From the NCBI GenBank assembly GCA_024291935.2, contig CM044318.1:81974001-82038000 (forward strand): a DNA stretch of 64,000 nucleotides, given 5' to 3'. The notes under the pieces were generated by a model. It was not told the origin of the DNA, made no database searches, and saw only the letters and a program-made list of their open reading frames with translations. Positions 39,901-54,900 of this stretch are shown here, in pieces. Numbering within the stretch: position 1 is the first letter of the stretch; each line of letters opens with the position of its first letter. The translations under genes and the position numbers were made by a program. Source of the stretch: Okapia johnstoni. Lineage: Eukaryota; Chordata; Mammalia; Artiodactyla; Giraffidae.

Positions 39901-42900
39901 CCCTCTGTCCATGGGGTTTTTCAGGCAAGAATATTGGAGTGGGTTGCCATTTCTTCCTCCAGAGGATCTTCCCGACCCAGGGATCAACCCTGCATCGCCT
40001 GCATCGGCAGGCAGATTCACCACTATTGCACCACCTGGGAAGCCCACAGCACACAATTGGTGTTCAGTAAATGTTTGACTAAATGACCACAGGGAAGAGT
40101 CGTTAACTTGTCCATCTGAATTTTAGTGCACTTGGCAGCCTGAGCAACTCCCAGTACAGAAAAAAAAGTTTCTTACTGTAAACAAAATCACTGGTTGTAA
40201 AAGGTACCTTATTTGGGAAACTGCTTCGTCAACAGAATGCAGTTACATTTGGTGAGTGGTGTGTTTACAGATTTTTTTTAACAGAGCACTTTCTATCCAT
40301 ATCGAAAGCACTCAGAAATAGTATTCATATAAACATGTCTTTTGTGTTAGGTTTGCTGTATCTCAGTACTTTCTGAAGTACAGACAGTGTGGCTCCAGAG
40401 CTCCGGCCTCAGCACTCACTCACTGTGAGCTTGAACACAGCACCTAACACCTGTGTTTACTTCTCTGTATAATGAGAGCGGTAATGCCAGCCTGTAAGAT
40501 TCACCAAGTGGAGTGCCTCGCAGACTGCTTACACATCATATCACTTAGTAGGCGGAGGTTATTCACTGGCTCTGCTGCTAATTAAGTGTATACGTTATAC
40601 ATGAGAGTGTGGGCAATACTGGTCAACTTATTGCTAAAGTGATGATATTGTGAACTGTGTGTTACCAAGTACTAGTGCTCATTGGGAGTGAGCTGACCCA
40701 TCAGATTAGGTATAGATTTATTTAAAACATTTCTTGCTAGCTTTTTTTGTTGTAATAGAATTAGTTTTTTAATTTTAAGTACTTAAAGCAACATATACTG
40801 GAAGATCTTTTTAAACAAGATTTTTGTTGATGCTTATATCCATTTACTCTGCAATTAAAACAAGATTAATGTATAATTGAAACAAAACATTAACCTTGAA
40901 ACAGATACCTCACTAAGCTGAATACACAGAAAAGTTCAAAAATTATTGATTTGCAGAATTTTATTAATTCCTGGGAGATGGAATTTGTTGTATTAGCAGC
41001 ATGTTAATAATTTTTAACGTTTGTTTCTGAAGCCCAGTTGTGCATTTCCAGTTTGTCACGACACAGAAGAACGCTGTAGACTTGTCCTGAGCTATGTTCT
41101 GGAGGTAAGTTTCAGTTTAGACTTTACTGTTTTAGTAAAGCTTGTACTTGATACGCAAGTGGCACTTGTTTATTGGTGTCTAAATGTTAATCTTTCTTTT
41201 AAATAGATTTTTATTGGGAGTGTAGTTGCTATACAACGTTGTGCTGGTTTCTGCTGTACAGCAAAGTGAATCAGCTAAATGTTATTCTGAGTGATATTCT
41301 ACTGTGATCTTTTCCCCCCTTAAAGCATGAGTTGAAAATTAGTTTTTCCTAACTTTCAGGCCAAATGTAGTTTTTAAAGTTTGTTTTCAAAATATAAATT
41401 CTCCTAAGTGTATCTGGTTGTCCAGATACTGCATTATATTTCATTTCTAGTTGATGTTCAGTGACATGTATAGTAAACATTTCTCCTTTTTTTTTAAAGG
41501 GTTTAAAGTCTGTGGACAGCAGCATCAAAAAAGAAAGTGACCTCCCTGCCGCTGACCCCAACACCCCAATCCCATTAAAATATGAGGATGAATCCACAAG
41601 AGGGGGTCCTGAGGGTCTAGAGAAGCAGATGGCCTTGTTTTTGGACAAAAGTAAGTTGAATTGAAGTGCAAATAAGGCCATTTCAATGGAATAATGTACT
41701 GGGCCTTTATCAGCAGCAGGCTTGGGTCAATTAAGGCCTTCATTGAAAGGAATTCAGATAAAGGGTACATATGAATGGAAAGTAGGGGAAGATATCCTTT
41801 CATTCAAAGTGTAAAATAAAGCAGGATGGTTTCGATCCTTGGTAGATATTTCTAACAAGAGCGTAAGGAACCTGCCTCCTCCTGTCACCTGTCGTCAGGA
41901 ACTAATGCCCTCAGCCCTTAGGCTTCTCCTGAGAAGGCCCTGCATCAGTAGGAGCAGTCCAGGGCTTAAACACAAGGACTCAGGAGCCAAACCACACAGC
42001 TTCAGATCTCAGCTTCATTGGGGCGGGTCATTTGACTTTGCTGAGCCTTGTTCTCTCTCCCAGAGTAGAGACAAAAGCAGGGCCTCCTTTAAAGGGGTGC
42101 TGTGTGGATTCAGTGAGTTAGTGCAGGTAACACGCTCAGAGCGGTGCATGTGATGACCAGTGCTCCCGGAGCGGTGGCAGCCTGTGCCCTCACAGCACTG
42201 AATAAGCTGCACATGTGCTTACAAAGCGTTGATCTGTTCAAGGATGTCACGTCACAAGGAACATGTGGGCTTCAAAGTAAAAGTGCTGAGTTTCTCGTTT
42301 TAATCTTAAGTTGTATTTCTTTTCCCAATCCTATCCCCCCTCCCGTTTTTGAAACCAATTTCCAGTTAATTTTAAAAGTATTTTGAAAGCCCGTATGTTT
42401 AAAATAGTACCAAGAGCTTTCTGAAAGGTTGTCTCTCATTAACATAAGTGGGGCCTGGCAGGACTCACTTCCCCAGCACTTGTGTTGTGCCTCCTGTGTG
42501 CTGGCCTGGGCTTGTACACACCAGCATCGAGACCCCTGTCTCTTTGCTTTTTTCACGGTGTTGTCTTTTCTGAAATGCCTTTTCTGTCTGTTCCTTCCTC
42601 CCCCTCTCAACTGTTGAATATCCTGCTCTTGTTCAAGGCCTCTGTGTTCACCACTGTCAGAGTCACAGTTCCTTGGTTCCCTCACCACTTTGTCCTGTAA
42701 GCACTTCCTGAAGCCTGCCTTAGTCATCCTCAGCTGTGTTGAATGGTTTTGTACACACACAAACACACTTGTGAGCAAAACTTCATCTTTGGTTCTCTGA
42801 CAATGCCTCACACATAGAAAATGCATACAGTAGCAGAGGAAAAAGAAATATAGGCACGAATAAAACCATAAAAGAGACTTAAATACTTTTCATTTGTACT

Positions 42901-45900
42901 TTGAAAGGCTCAAACACTAGAGCTCATCAAAAAATGAGAAATCTTGCACCTGGGAGATGCTGAGCATGACATAAGTGGTGAGGAACCATTTTAATGTTTA
43001 GGACAGGAGTTCTACTGTGATTAAAGCTGTGCTTTAGGAAGGTGAACTTTGGGGCAGGTTGACCCATAGGCTATGGAAAGGAAGTAGATGTCAGTCATGA
43101 GCCCAGCGATGTCAGTGACCCCCAAAGAGAGTGACAGAGTCGACAGCTGCGTGGAAGCAGGGCTTAGGAGATCTCAAGAGTATTGAAACACTGCTGTTCT
43201 ATTAATACGTCACTGTGTTTAAGTAGTATAGTATTTACCAGTTTTGTTGTAGCTGTCAATTGTACTGAAGCCTGGTGTGTTTATATCAAGAAACAATTTT
43301 TTTGTACAGTGAGACTTATATTCAAATAAAATGTACGTCTTTTCCCCTTCATGTCTTAGTGGGCTCCCTTCAGAAGGGTAATTATTCCAGTCAATCTGGA
43401 ATGATCCCTGGTTCTTGGCAACATAAAATGAAGCTCCAGCTGATTCTCAAGTCATCAAAGGCCTATTACGTCTTGTCTGATGCTGCCATGAGTCTTCAGA
43501 AATACGGAAGGGCGTTACGATATATTAAATTAGCTTTGCAGAGCCATGGTAAGTCATTGCAGATGAACATGTTTAATAGCATTGGGAGGAGAGATCAGAG
43601 AAGGCATCTGAATCACAGTGAAATTTTAGTCAGTGAAATTTTAATGTAAAAAATTTTTTGTAACCTTGTATGTTTCCTAGTATTTTCCACTCTGGTTTAA
43701 CAGCCCTTCATTTGGAAATACATGAAAGATCTTCTTAAGTTTTACTATGTTCCTTCATTTTTAATGTGCTGTGTTTTTTCTCCTTCCTGCTCTTTCCACA
43801 TAGATACTTACTGCTGCCTCTGCACCAATATGCTTTCTGAAGTGCTGCTGTTTCTTTCTCAATATTTGACACTCTGCGGTGATATCCAGCTAATGCTGGC
43901 CCAGAATGCAAACAACAGGGCGGCACACCTTGAAGAGTTTAATTACCAAACGAAAGAGGACCAGGAGATCCTGCACAGCCTCCACAGGGAGTCCAGTTGT
44001 CAGGGTATGCGAGGGAGGGGACTTGTACTTGGATTCAGAGAAGTGCCAGAAATGTCAGTGTTTCATCATTTCATAATGTTAACATTGAACACAATCCTGT
44101 GTATTTGTGTATAAAATGGTTTTGAAGTATTTTATAATTACTAATTATACATCTGGAACTAACTAAAAATAATCTCTGGAGACGATCATATCGACCATTT
44201 AGTCTTTCTGTAATAACCCTTTTGTCAACTGACCAACCCATGATTTTCTTTTGAAAAGGAATTAGCAGTGGGTAAAAATGAATGTGTTACCTTCTGAATG
44301 GTTCCTGGGGGCTAAGATACAGAGGTTATTATTTTTTAAACGTGGTTCACAGCTGTCTGTTTTGGGAGTCGTCAGATTTTAAACCTGGGAGATGGGAGAA
44401 TTTAGTTCACAGCAGCAGTATTCCTCCTCTTAGCTCTATCCAGTAGATATAAGCACCTGCAATTAGGGCAGTAAATGAGATGTAAGGTGCTTTTATAATG
44501 TATCATGAGATTGTTTATTATGCTCTTGAGTTCTTATATCACTTGATACCCACATCCCAAAAAGTTTTGGACTGTTAACATCTAGAGAAGTACATAGAGG
44601 GAGGAAATGTATTATTTCCTTGGGGGTTTCTGGCCCTCTTTCTTCCCTTCCTCCCTGTCTGAATTTCTCAGATGACCGTTTTATTTTAATAGACGTGGTG
44701 AGAAAATCCGTAGTTTGTTTTTGCAGCTCCCATCATGTTAGTTTCACTTAAGATACTTCATAAGAGTGATGTGCTCCCTGAAAGTTAGCAGGGGTACTGC
44801 CCTTTTTTCCCTTGAGTTTTTGGGCCCAGCCCCTGAGTTTACTCCAGTCTCCACTAGATGGCAGGTTCAAGTCTTTAGAACTTATCAGTTAGCTTCTTCT
44901 GCAACTTAAACTTACCATTAATGTAATGGGGCTTCCCTCATAGCTAAATCAGTAAAGAATCTGCTTGCAATGCAGGAGGCCCAAGTTTGATCCCTGGGGC
45001 GGGAAAATCCTCTGGAGAAGGAAATGTACATAACTAGCCTCTGGTAGCAGTCAGAAATTTATTTCAAGAATGGTTTTCAGTAATTAAAAAGAAAAAAATG
45101 GTTTACTTCATATCAGTGGACAATTTTAGGCCTGTACCAATAAGCAGTGGATCTGGTAAAATCTGGGTCTTGGGAATTGTTTGGTATTTTTAGGCAGGAA
45201 AATACTTCTTTTAATCAGATGTTAATGTTTCAAGAAAATACAGTTGTTTAAATAAATTCAGAGACCTTTACTTCTGAAATTTAAAATTTTAGTGGTATTA
45301 ATTGAATTTTAATATGTTTATACTATATTGCATCTATTTGTTTTTGTCTTAAAAGTATTAGATTACTTAGATGCTAGGAAGGGTTCATATGACTTGTAAT
45401 GTTTCCTCTTTTTCTTTTAAGGATTTGCATGGGCCACTGATTTGTCTACAGACTTAGAAAGTCAACTTTCAGTTAGTTGTAAATGTTACGAGGCTGCTAA
45501 TGAAATCTTGCAGTTTAGTGACTTAAAAAGTCAAAATCCAGAACACTATGTACAAGTATTGAAGAGAATGGGTAACATTAGAAATGAAATCGGTGTCTTT
45601 TACATGAATCAGGCTGCTGCATTACAGAGTGAGAGACTAGGTGAGTATCTTTCTGGAGTCCTCTCTTTATCACCTGTTCTGTTAGTAAATCATGCTGATT
45701 TTTACATAGTTCAAGCCAAGACCTGAGGCATTTGGTTTAATGTCATAAAGGGATGCACTGTTTATCTTATTAAATCCTCAAGAAATAAAAGTAGGAAGAG
45801 ACATTATTTTCCCGTGGGAGTTATCATTTCCGTGTCTTCTGTCCTCCACCTGATCAGTTCAGAAGTGAGTTGGACAGTCAGCCACGCGATAGGCTTTGCG

Positions 45901-48900
45901 CTGGATATAAAATCAGCTAAGACGTAGTTCTCCAAATTGGGAAGCCAGATAAGAATACACATCTCTGAAAAATGCTGTAAGTACCAATGCAGTACAGTAG
46001 AGGAGTGGGGAAAGGAGACGTTTCTTCGAGTTGTGTGTTTTTGGAAGGCTTGTGGGAAGAAGGTATAGTTTGGGCAGATTGCATGTGACATGTAGGGCGA
46101 CAGCAGGCAGACGTGGGAAAGGTGGGATGTCCTGACCAGAGTAGGCAGGAGGAAAGAGCCAGAGATGCAGTGTCAGTGGGTGTTGAGAGTAGCAACAAAT
46201 AGTCTTCGGTGATTCAGGCACAGGGCGTTGGATTCCTCTGGACCCATGTTGAGTGTGAGAGGCCAGTGGACATGTGAGTGAATGGTCTGATTGAGTAGTC
46301 AGAAATGTTTGGGTTAGCAAGAGCTCTTTGGGTTAGCGAGGCTTAGGCTGGGAACCATTTACATCGGGGTGATAGTTGAACCCATGAGAATGGGTGAAAT
46401 TGTAGAGGCTGTACACACAGCATGAGAAACAAAAAGGGCTGAGAGAACTGGGGGCAGTGCATAAGCTGAGTAAGTCAGTTACTGTATGCCTGTGCTCGGT
46501 GAGCTGTACTTGGCACCGAGGTACAAGAGGTCATCGCTGGTGGGAGAACCTGAGCTTTGTTGTTGTTGTTATTTATAAATATATAGTATATTGTTTTAAA
46601 TCGAGATATAAGAACATGTGCTTTTAAGGTGCCTCTGGAGGAGGAAGTCAGTAAAGGCATATGAAAAGTGGTAGTCAGAAAGGAGAATTAGAGAGGACGC
46701 AGATTGTGCCTCTTCAAATTCATGGGACCATGTCTCTAGAATCTTTATAAAATGGTTCTTTGCTCAGATGTTCTTATTTGCTTGCTTTAATACCAGCTTA
46801 TTAATAGAGAAGAGGATTCAGAGTGTTGTTTTAGCCTGCTTGGCTGCCATAACAAAATAACACAGACTAACCTACTATATTGCATAGGGATATAGTAGAG
46901 AACTCTGCTCAGTGTTATGTGGCAGCCTGGTGGAAGGGGAGTTTGGGGGAGAATGGACACATGTGTATGTATGGCTGAGTCCCTTTGCTGTCAACCTAAA
47001 ACTATCACAACATTGTTAATCAGCTGTTCAGTCGCTCAGTCATGTACAACTCTTTGCAACCCCATGAACTGCGGCATGCCAGGTCTCCCTGTCCATCACC
47101 AATTCCCGGAGTCTACCTAAACCCATGTCCATTGAGTCCATGATGCCATCCAACCATCTCAATCTCATTCTCTGTCGTCCCCTTCTCCTCCTGCCCTCAG
47201 TCTTTCCCAGCATCAGGGTCTTTTCAGATGAGTCAGCTCTTCGCATCAGGTGGCCAAAGTATTAGAGTTTCAGCTTCAACATGAGTCCTTCCAATGAACA
47301 CCCAGGACTGATCTCCTTTAGGATGGACTGGTTGGATCTCCTTGCAGTCCAAGGGACTCTCAAGAGTCTCCTCCAACACCACAGTTCAAAAGCATCAATT
47401 CTTTGGTGCTCAGCTTTCTTTATAGTCCAACTCTCACATTCATACATGACCACTGGAAAAATCATAGCCTTGACTAGACGGACCTTTGTTGGCAAAGTAA
47501 TGTCTCTGCTTTTTAATATGCTGTCTTAAGTTGGTCATAACTTTCCTTCCAAGGAGTAAGCTGTACTCCAATACAAAATAAAAAGTTAAAAAAAAAAACC
47601 TACAATGGACTAGGTGGTTTCAACAACAGAAGTTTATGTCTCACAGTCTGGAGCTAACAGTCCAAGGCTGGGTTTCTCTGAGACTTCTCCCCTCGGCTTG
47701 CAGGTGGCCCCTTCTTGCTGTTTTCTCACCTGGCCTTCTCTCTCTGCACATTGCTTGCATCTGTCTCTTTTATGAGGACAGTCATTTTGGATCAGAGTCC
47801 CACCTTATGGACCTCCCTGGTGGCTCAGTGCTGAAGAACCCGCCTGTCAATGCAAAAGACACGAGTTCAATCCCTGGGTTGGGAAGATTTCCTGGAGTAT
47901 GAAATGGCAATCCACTCTAGTATTCTTGCCTGAGAAATTCCATGGGCAGAGCAGCTTGGCGGTATACAGTCCATGGGGTCACAAAAGAGGAGGACACAAC
48001 TTAGTGGCTGAACAACAGCAACAAATGGCCTTAAATGAATTGTGTTTGTGTTTAGGACCTCAACATAAGTTTCGGGGTGGGGAACACAGGTGTGATGAGA
48101 ATATAACAGGTGTGATGAGAACAGTGCGCTGCAGTTGATCCAGGTGGCTGGTGCTACCCTGGACATCCTGTCACTGCCACGCTCCTCTCATCGAGACACA
48201 CTGGTGGGCTTACGCTGATACCTGCTTACGCAATTGTTTTCTTTCTTTTTTGGCGAAGTGAGCAAAACTGTGTCCACTGCAGAGCAACAGTTGTGGAAAA
48301 AAAGCTTTTCTTGTTTTGAAAAGGGAATTCACAACTTTGAGTCAATCGACGATGCCACAAATGCAGCCCTTTTATTATGTAACACGGGACGACTCATGCG
48401 GATTTGTGCACAGGCGCACTGTGGCGCAGGTGATGAATTTAAACGTGAATTTTCACCGGAAGAAGGCTTGTATTACAATAAGGTAACACACTTGCTTACA
48501 CATTGGGCTTCATCTCTTGATACTGATTGTCATTTACACTTTGCTGTAGCCCCACTAAAAGGCTATAAAACTAAAATAGTTAACTGTGGTGATGGCATAG
48601 GATGAGACATCAGCAACTGGCCTAAGAATACTAAGAATTCAGTAGTGAAGACAGCAGGTTGAATTGATAGGGAGAACACGATTGTTCAGTAAATAGCGTT
48701 GGTGTAACCAGATTAAAGCCACCCCAGTCTACGTGCCACAGTGGTAAAGGATCTGCCTGCCAGTGAGGAGAGAGGAGATATGGGTCTGATCCCTAGGTTG
48801 GGAAGATCCCCTGGAGAAGGAAAAGGCAACCCACTCCAGTATTCTTGCCTGGAGAATCCCATGGACAGAGGAGCCTGGTTGACTCCAGTCCATGGGGTTG

Positions 48901-51900
48901 CAAAGAGGTGGACACGACTTAGTGACTGAACAACCACCACCACCAGAGTAAATGTAAAATGGATGAAAGATCAATGTGGGGAAGTGAAACTGTAGAAATC
49001 TCAAAGGAAAATACAGGTAGATATTTATCTGATGAGATGGGACTTTCCCTTCATAACACAGTGAGCAAAAATCGCAGAGTAACAGATGGATATTCAGATG
49101 CATAAAAATTGTTTTTTAAATGCACAATAGAAAGCATAGTTGCAAAGTAGTCCAAGTCTAGGGAAAATAAAGCACATATGACAGATCAGAGGTTAATAAA
49201 CCCTTAACATAGAAAGAACAACTAAGAATCATTGAAAATAAACTGCCCCAGTAGAAAAATGAATAACCTTGAACAAAAAATCTGGTTAATATGTAACAAC
49301 AATTTCAAATTTTAAAGTTTTATGAAATTTTTAAACTGAGTTTCTTTTATCAAATTGTAAAAATTTTTGGCAAATGGTGGTATCTAGTATTGGAGGAGGT
49401 ATAAGAACTCAAGAACACCCATTTAATCAAGAACTTTGAATCTGTTTAAATTATATTTAGTGAGTAATGTTCATTGCATATTGAGCTTTAAAACAAAGTG
49501 ATTTTATTTTTTTAAGTTTACATATTCATAGAAAAAGTGGATAAATACACACCAGAAATGTAGAAATTATTGGTGGGTGATGGAATTCGGTGAGATTTTG
49601 TTTGGCTAAATACAATGACCATGCATTTCAGCATTGTGGTGACAGAGGTGGGAAGGGTTACTTCTTTATACAGCCAAACCCAGCAAATTGTTCTATCTGT
49701 AGACTTGTCAAAAAATATTTTATCTAGTTTGCTAGTTATATAAGCTATAATTTTCATTTAGAAGGGAGAAAAAAAAAATGAAGGAAGAAATGCATCTTCA
49801 TGGTTCACACGAGTCGTAAAACAGCTCGGCTGATGATAGACTCAAGGGGAAAGGTGGGTGGCATGCAGACCACTTGAAATCCCTTTCTTCATTGAAAAGT
49901 GTCGTTGATTTACTCTTCTCCCTTTCTTCATGACGCTGTCCTCCTGTAAACTCTCTCAGGTGGCGTTGATGTTGGGGTGGTTGTGAGGCACGCTCTAGTT
50001 TAAGGTGTGCGCTTAAGCTCAATCACAGCGGCCCTTTTTGCCCCCTCACAGGCTGTTGATTACTACCTGAAAGCTCTACGGTCCTTGGGGACACGGGACA
50101 CACACCCAGCCGTCTGGGACTCGGTGAATTGGGAACTGTCCACTACTTATTTTACGATGGCAACTCTGCAGCAAGATTATGCTCCACTATCTAGAAAAGC
50201 TCAAGAGCAGGTAATAATACTTGCTGGATTATGAAGAAGTATTAACCTTATATATTCCTTTGTTTAACAGATACACAGCATCTGTTACAGTCTTTTCCTT
50301 GACAAGCAGTATTTGTTTTTAAAATTCTTACATAAGATTATAAGATGGTCATTTTTTCCCTTTCCCTTAAAAAAAAAAATACACAGATTGAAAAAGAAGT
50401 CAGCGAGGCGATGATGAAGTCGCTGAAATACTGCGACGTGGACTCGGTGTCTGCCCGACAGCCCCTCTGTCAGTACCGAGCTGCAACCATCCATCACAGG
50501 CTGGCGTCCATGTACCACAGCTGTCTGAGGAACCAGGTATTGCCATTCCAGTTCAAGTCCATTTAGAAGTGGTGCTTTTCTTACATTTCTGTACAGATTT
50601 TAAATGCCATGTATTCTTGTAGGCATTTCAGAAAAGCTTGGAGGGTAGGTATTTCCCCTCTCCCCATGTTGCATATTTTTTCCATTACAAATGATTAGGC
50701 CTTAGTTTGCAAAATTAGGTATTTGCCTGAGTGTATTATTTAGTCTTTTTTTTTTTTAAATGTAGTTACTCTATAGAAATGGTTCTGTGCCAATTTTAAA
50801 GTATCCATCACCCAGTTGTAAAAAATTTTACTGTGAAATAGAGCATGCATATCAGAGGACACAGAAGATACATGTGAAGCATTTGTACAGTTTAAGGAAT
50901 AACAGAGAAAAGCCCTGCGTACCTCACCTCGAGGTTACGGAGTGGAAGAGTCCTTCAGGTGCACTCTGTGCCCCTCCCCCCTTGAGTCTCTCGGTACCCG
51001 CCCAGATTAGCTACTGTCCCCGGTTTTCTATTATGTCCGTACCTTTTCTGGGTTTTATCACTTAAGCAGTATGTTTACATTTTATCTGGTTTTGAACTTT
51101 ATAGGACAAACTGTACTGTATATATTCTTCTGTGACTTACTGCTGTTTAGTTAACATCACATTTTGGAGATTCTTCCAGGTGGATGCATAACTCTTCATT
51201 TACTTAGCTCAGTAGGATTCATTAAATGAGTATATCAGTTTATTTATCCATTCTATGATAGCTGAACTTTGGGGTTGTTCTCGTTTGAGGCTAATTAGAA
51301 ACAATACTGTGAACAGTCTTGTACATGAATCCTGGTGCTCAAACCCATGTATTTCTGAGAATAATCTGGGGCCTGAGGTCAAGGTGCCTTCCTTCAAAGA
51401 GGGTGACTTGCTTCTGCCAGGAATCTTGTGCCTATATAGTTTCTCAGGGATGTTTTTTTTAATGGTTTTGTTGTTTTCCCTTCCTTAGCACCGAGACAAT
51501 TTACCTTGCAGTCCCTTGGGTGTGGGTTTGCTTCTGGGTTGCCTTTATCCTGAGAATATTGTCCTTTGAGGCCCAGCTTAACATGGAGAGGATTTTTCTC
51601 TCCATTCTGAGCTGGCCCTAGACTCTTTCACTTGCCACAGGGGGCCCCCAACCTAAACTTACATTTGTCAGATGGCCTCATATCCTCACGGCAGATGCCA
51701 GCGTGAGAGAGTTCCCGGGCAGCTCCCTGGCGCTGGGACAGCTGGGCGCCTGCACACAGAAGGATGGAGCCTTCCTCCCCCACGTAACACACAAAAACCA
51801 ACAAAACAAAGGCCCAGATGGAAGAGCAAAAACTCTAGGACTTAACAGGACGCTGAAAACCATTTAGCAATCCAGAGATTTGGTGAAGTAGTTACTGTGA

Positions 51901-54900
51901 AGCCCAAGCCTTAGGATTTATTTTATTTTTGGTTCTAGGTTGGTGATGAGCAGCTTAGGAAGCAGCACCGGGTGCTGGCAGACCTTCATTACAGCAAAGC
52001 TGGAAAGCTTTTTCAGCTTCTGAAAGACGCTCCGTGTGAACTCCTTAGAGTACAGTTAGAAAGAGTAGCCTTTGCAGAATTTCAGATGACCAGTAAGTCT
52101 TCTTTATTTCTCAGATTTGTATGCATTGGCTTAGTGTTGGATTGTCTTAGAGTGAGGCAGACCTGTGGATCACTCTTGGATGTAAGTAATGCTGTCTTCT
52201 TTTGAATTTGCCCATAGTTCATGTCTTGGGGTAGGGACGTTTTTTTTGAAATGCTTTTTAAAAAATGTGTTAGATTATGTTTAATAATGACTAGAAATAC
52301 TGGAATACAGCCCAGGATTTCTTATTTGAAAAAAAAATTGTGACAAGTTACTTTAGACAGAGATTTTAATCATCATGAACAAGGTGGGAATGGAGACGCA
52401 GTGGTGGAGGCGTGGTGGCCTCACTGAGTCCCTCTGCATGGTCACCGCAGAGCCTGAACAAGGTGAAGATGAGGTGGGAGGGCAGGGAGGGCTAAAGCGA
52501 GATGTTTTATTGTCATTTTCCCCAGCTTGGAGTGGGCTGGCTCTCCACCACTGAGTGTTTTTTCTAAACTCACTCCTCTACCTTGTTCAGCTGTTCCCTT
52601 TCTGCAGAAGCATCTTGTGAGAACTGTCTCTTGTGTGGTAAAGAAATAAACATTTATTTGAAGTACAGCAATTCTACTGGTTTCATTTATTTTCTTCTAT
52701 AAAATTAAAATGAATTTAATACCTGTTTACACAGTATCTCTGGAAGGATGGACACGAAACCGATGGCACTGTCTCTTCTGGGGAGGCCATCAGGGTGGCT
52801 TTCAGTGTATGCCCACTTGAACGTTACACATTTTGAGAATGTATTACCTACTCAAAACAGTTTTTAGGAATACCTTTTACTAGGGGGACTTCCCGGGCAG
52901 TCCAGTGGTTAAGACTTTGCCTTCCAGTGCCAGTGCAGAGTGCAGATTCAGTCCCTGGCCGGGGAGCTAAGATTCCACATGCCTTACAGCCAAAGAAGCA
53001 AAACAGAAAACAGAAGCCATATTGTAACAAATTCAATAAAGACCTTAAAAATGGTCCACATCAAAAAGATCTTTAAAAAAAAAAGGAAGAAATACCTTTT
53101 ACTAAAAGCATCTTTTTAAATTTTTGGCAGTATATGCATAGCTGAACGTCAGGTAGCTCTTTCTGGGGGTGGTGTGGGGAGGTCTTTTCTAGTTTGCATC
53201 TTTGAATTTTCCATGTTTGAATTCCTTAGAATGAGCAGGATTCATTTTTATTTTTTAAAAAAAGTAGATACTAGGAACAAATTTGCTATGATGATAAGTA
53301 TGGTTAATTCCGTTTTTAAAAAAATATTTACTACTCTTGAGTATGAAACCAGATAGTGAGGCAAGAAAACCATGATTGTTTATTGCTTTCTGTAGTTTTA
53401 CTATTTTTCTCTAGGGATGATTACTAAGCAGAAGTTGGATTTAGAAGATCTCTTGGGATTTTCATGAGCTACCTTCACAGTGTTTGAAAATCAGAAATTT
53501 CATTAATACATTGCATGAGTTTCTCTATATTTAAAGGAATGATCATTTTGTGTTTGCCACTCTAGGTCAGAATAGCAATGTTGGAAAATTAAAAACACTG
53601 TCTGGAGCCCTTGATATAATGGTGAGAACTAAGCATGCATTCCAGCTTATCAGAAAGGAGCTTGTGGAGGAATTTGACCAGGTAAGTGGAAAAAAAGATT
53701 TATTAGTTTTTTGTGTGTCTTAAAGTAAATGCTATATGGTGAGTATGTACAGTGGGCATATGCATGCATGTGTATGTATAGTGTATATGTATACAAATAC
53801 ATAAATATATATGCTTTGCATGAGGCTTCCCTGGTGGCTCAGATGGTAAAGAATCCACCTGCAATGCAGGAGACTCGAGTTTGAGCTCTGGGTCGGGAAG
53901 ATCCCCTGGAAGAGGGAATGGCAACCCACTCCAGTATTCTTGCCTGGGGAATTCCATAGACAGAGGAGCCTGGCGGGATAACAGTCCATGGGATCGCAAA
54001 GAGTCAGACACAACTGAGCAACTAACACTTGCATAAAATCACATTAACAGTGATTTATTTTATTCTTTTGGTGGAATTATTAAACACTAATTTGCAAGTG
54101 TATCTTTTATATTTTAAAATCGTTTCTTTAAATAACCACATAGACCTTGGCTAATAATAAGGCCCTGGGAATAAAGAGGAAAAAAAGGTCTGTATCCGTT
54201 TCCACTAAACTGCCTGCAGCTGAACGGTGAGTGGGCTTAGGCAGGCTCCCTGGGAAGGCCTTTCAGATTCCCCAGCACCCGTGTATTCATGCTGCCTTCT
54301 CTGTGGCTGAAAGCTTCCCTGAGTGTCCGTGGCACCTCCACCCTATGACCTTCCAGGTTCTGGTTCTCAAACCACACGGGACCGGTTTCCATCTGTTCCT
54401 TGAGCATGTGGTGTTGGAGAGTCGGGAGGGTTTCGATCAGGCTTAGTTTCTTCTACCTAAGTGCCGTCTAGGTTTGAGACAGTTTTTTCACATGGTTTAG
54501 TCTTATCACAATGTTCTCGTGGGAGGGAGGCAGAGGAGACCGAGACAAGGTGGCCAGCAGGGCTGTCCCTGGACAAAAATCCTCTCAGTTTTGTTCTTTG
54601 TTTTTAGTTAAAACGTTTGCTGGATTATTCAAACTGTGGCTCCACCACTTTAGTATGAAGCGGTAACTGTGGGGTGACTGAGCTGAAATCACTTTTTGTT
54701 GTTTTTAGCCTAAGAGTGAAGAGGCGCCTCCAGCTGCTGATTCTTCGCCTAGTCTTAATCGAGAAGAAGTGACAAAACTCCTCAGTATATTTGAATCTCG
54801 CTTGTCATTCCTTCTCCTCCAGTCCATCAAGCTGCTATCTTCAACTAAAAAGAAAACAAGGTAAAGTAAATGACTTGTGGAAGTTTCTTTCCCCACACCT

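Larger units (their letters stand above)
46831..48090 (-). mobile_element. ERVL-MaLR LTR (MST/MLT type), split by three later insertions
   Basis: Non-coding LTR pieces on the minus strand at 46831-46875 (CTGCCATAACAAAATAAC), 47604-47808 (CAACAGAAGTTTATGTCTCA) and 48022-48090 (GGACCTCAACATAAG). The gaps are filled by an L1 3' end, a BovB fragment inside that L1, and a Bov-tA SINE. No internal viral genes are seen. Confidence 0.75.

Noticed and set aside
39841..40070. Repeated frames of the type [20 protein letters not shown]
   Set aside because: These recur throughout the window because Bov-tA and Bov-A SINEs read the same way. They are not genes.
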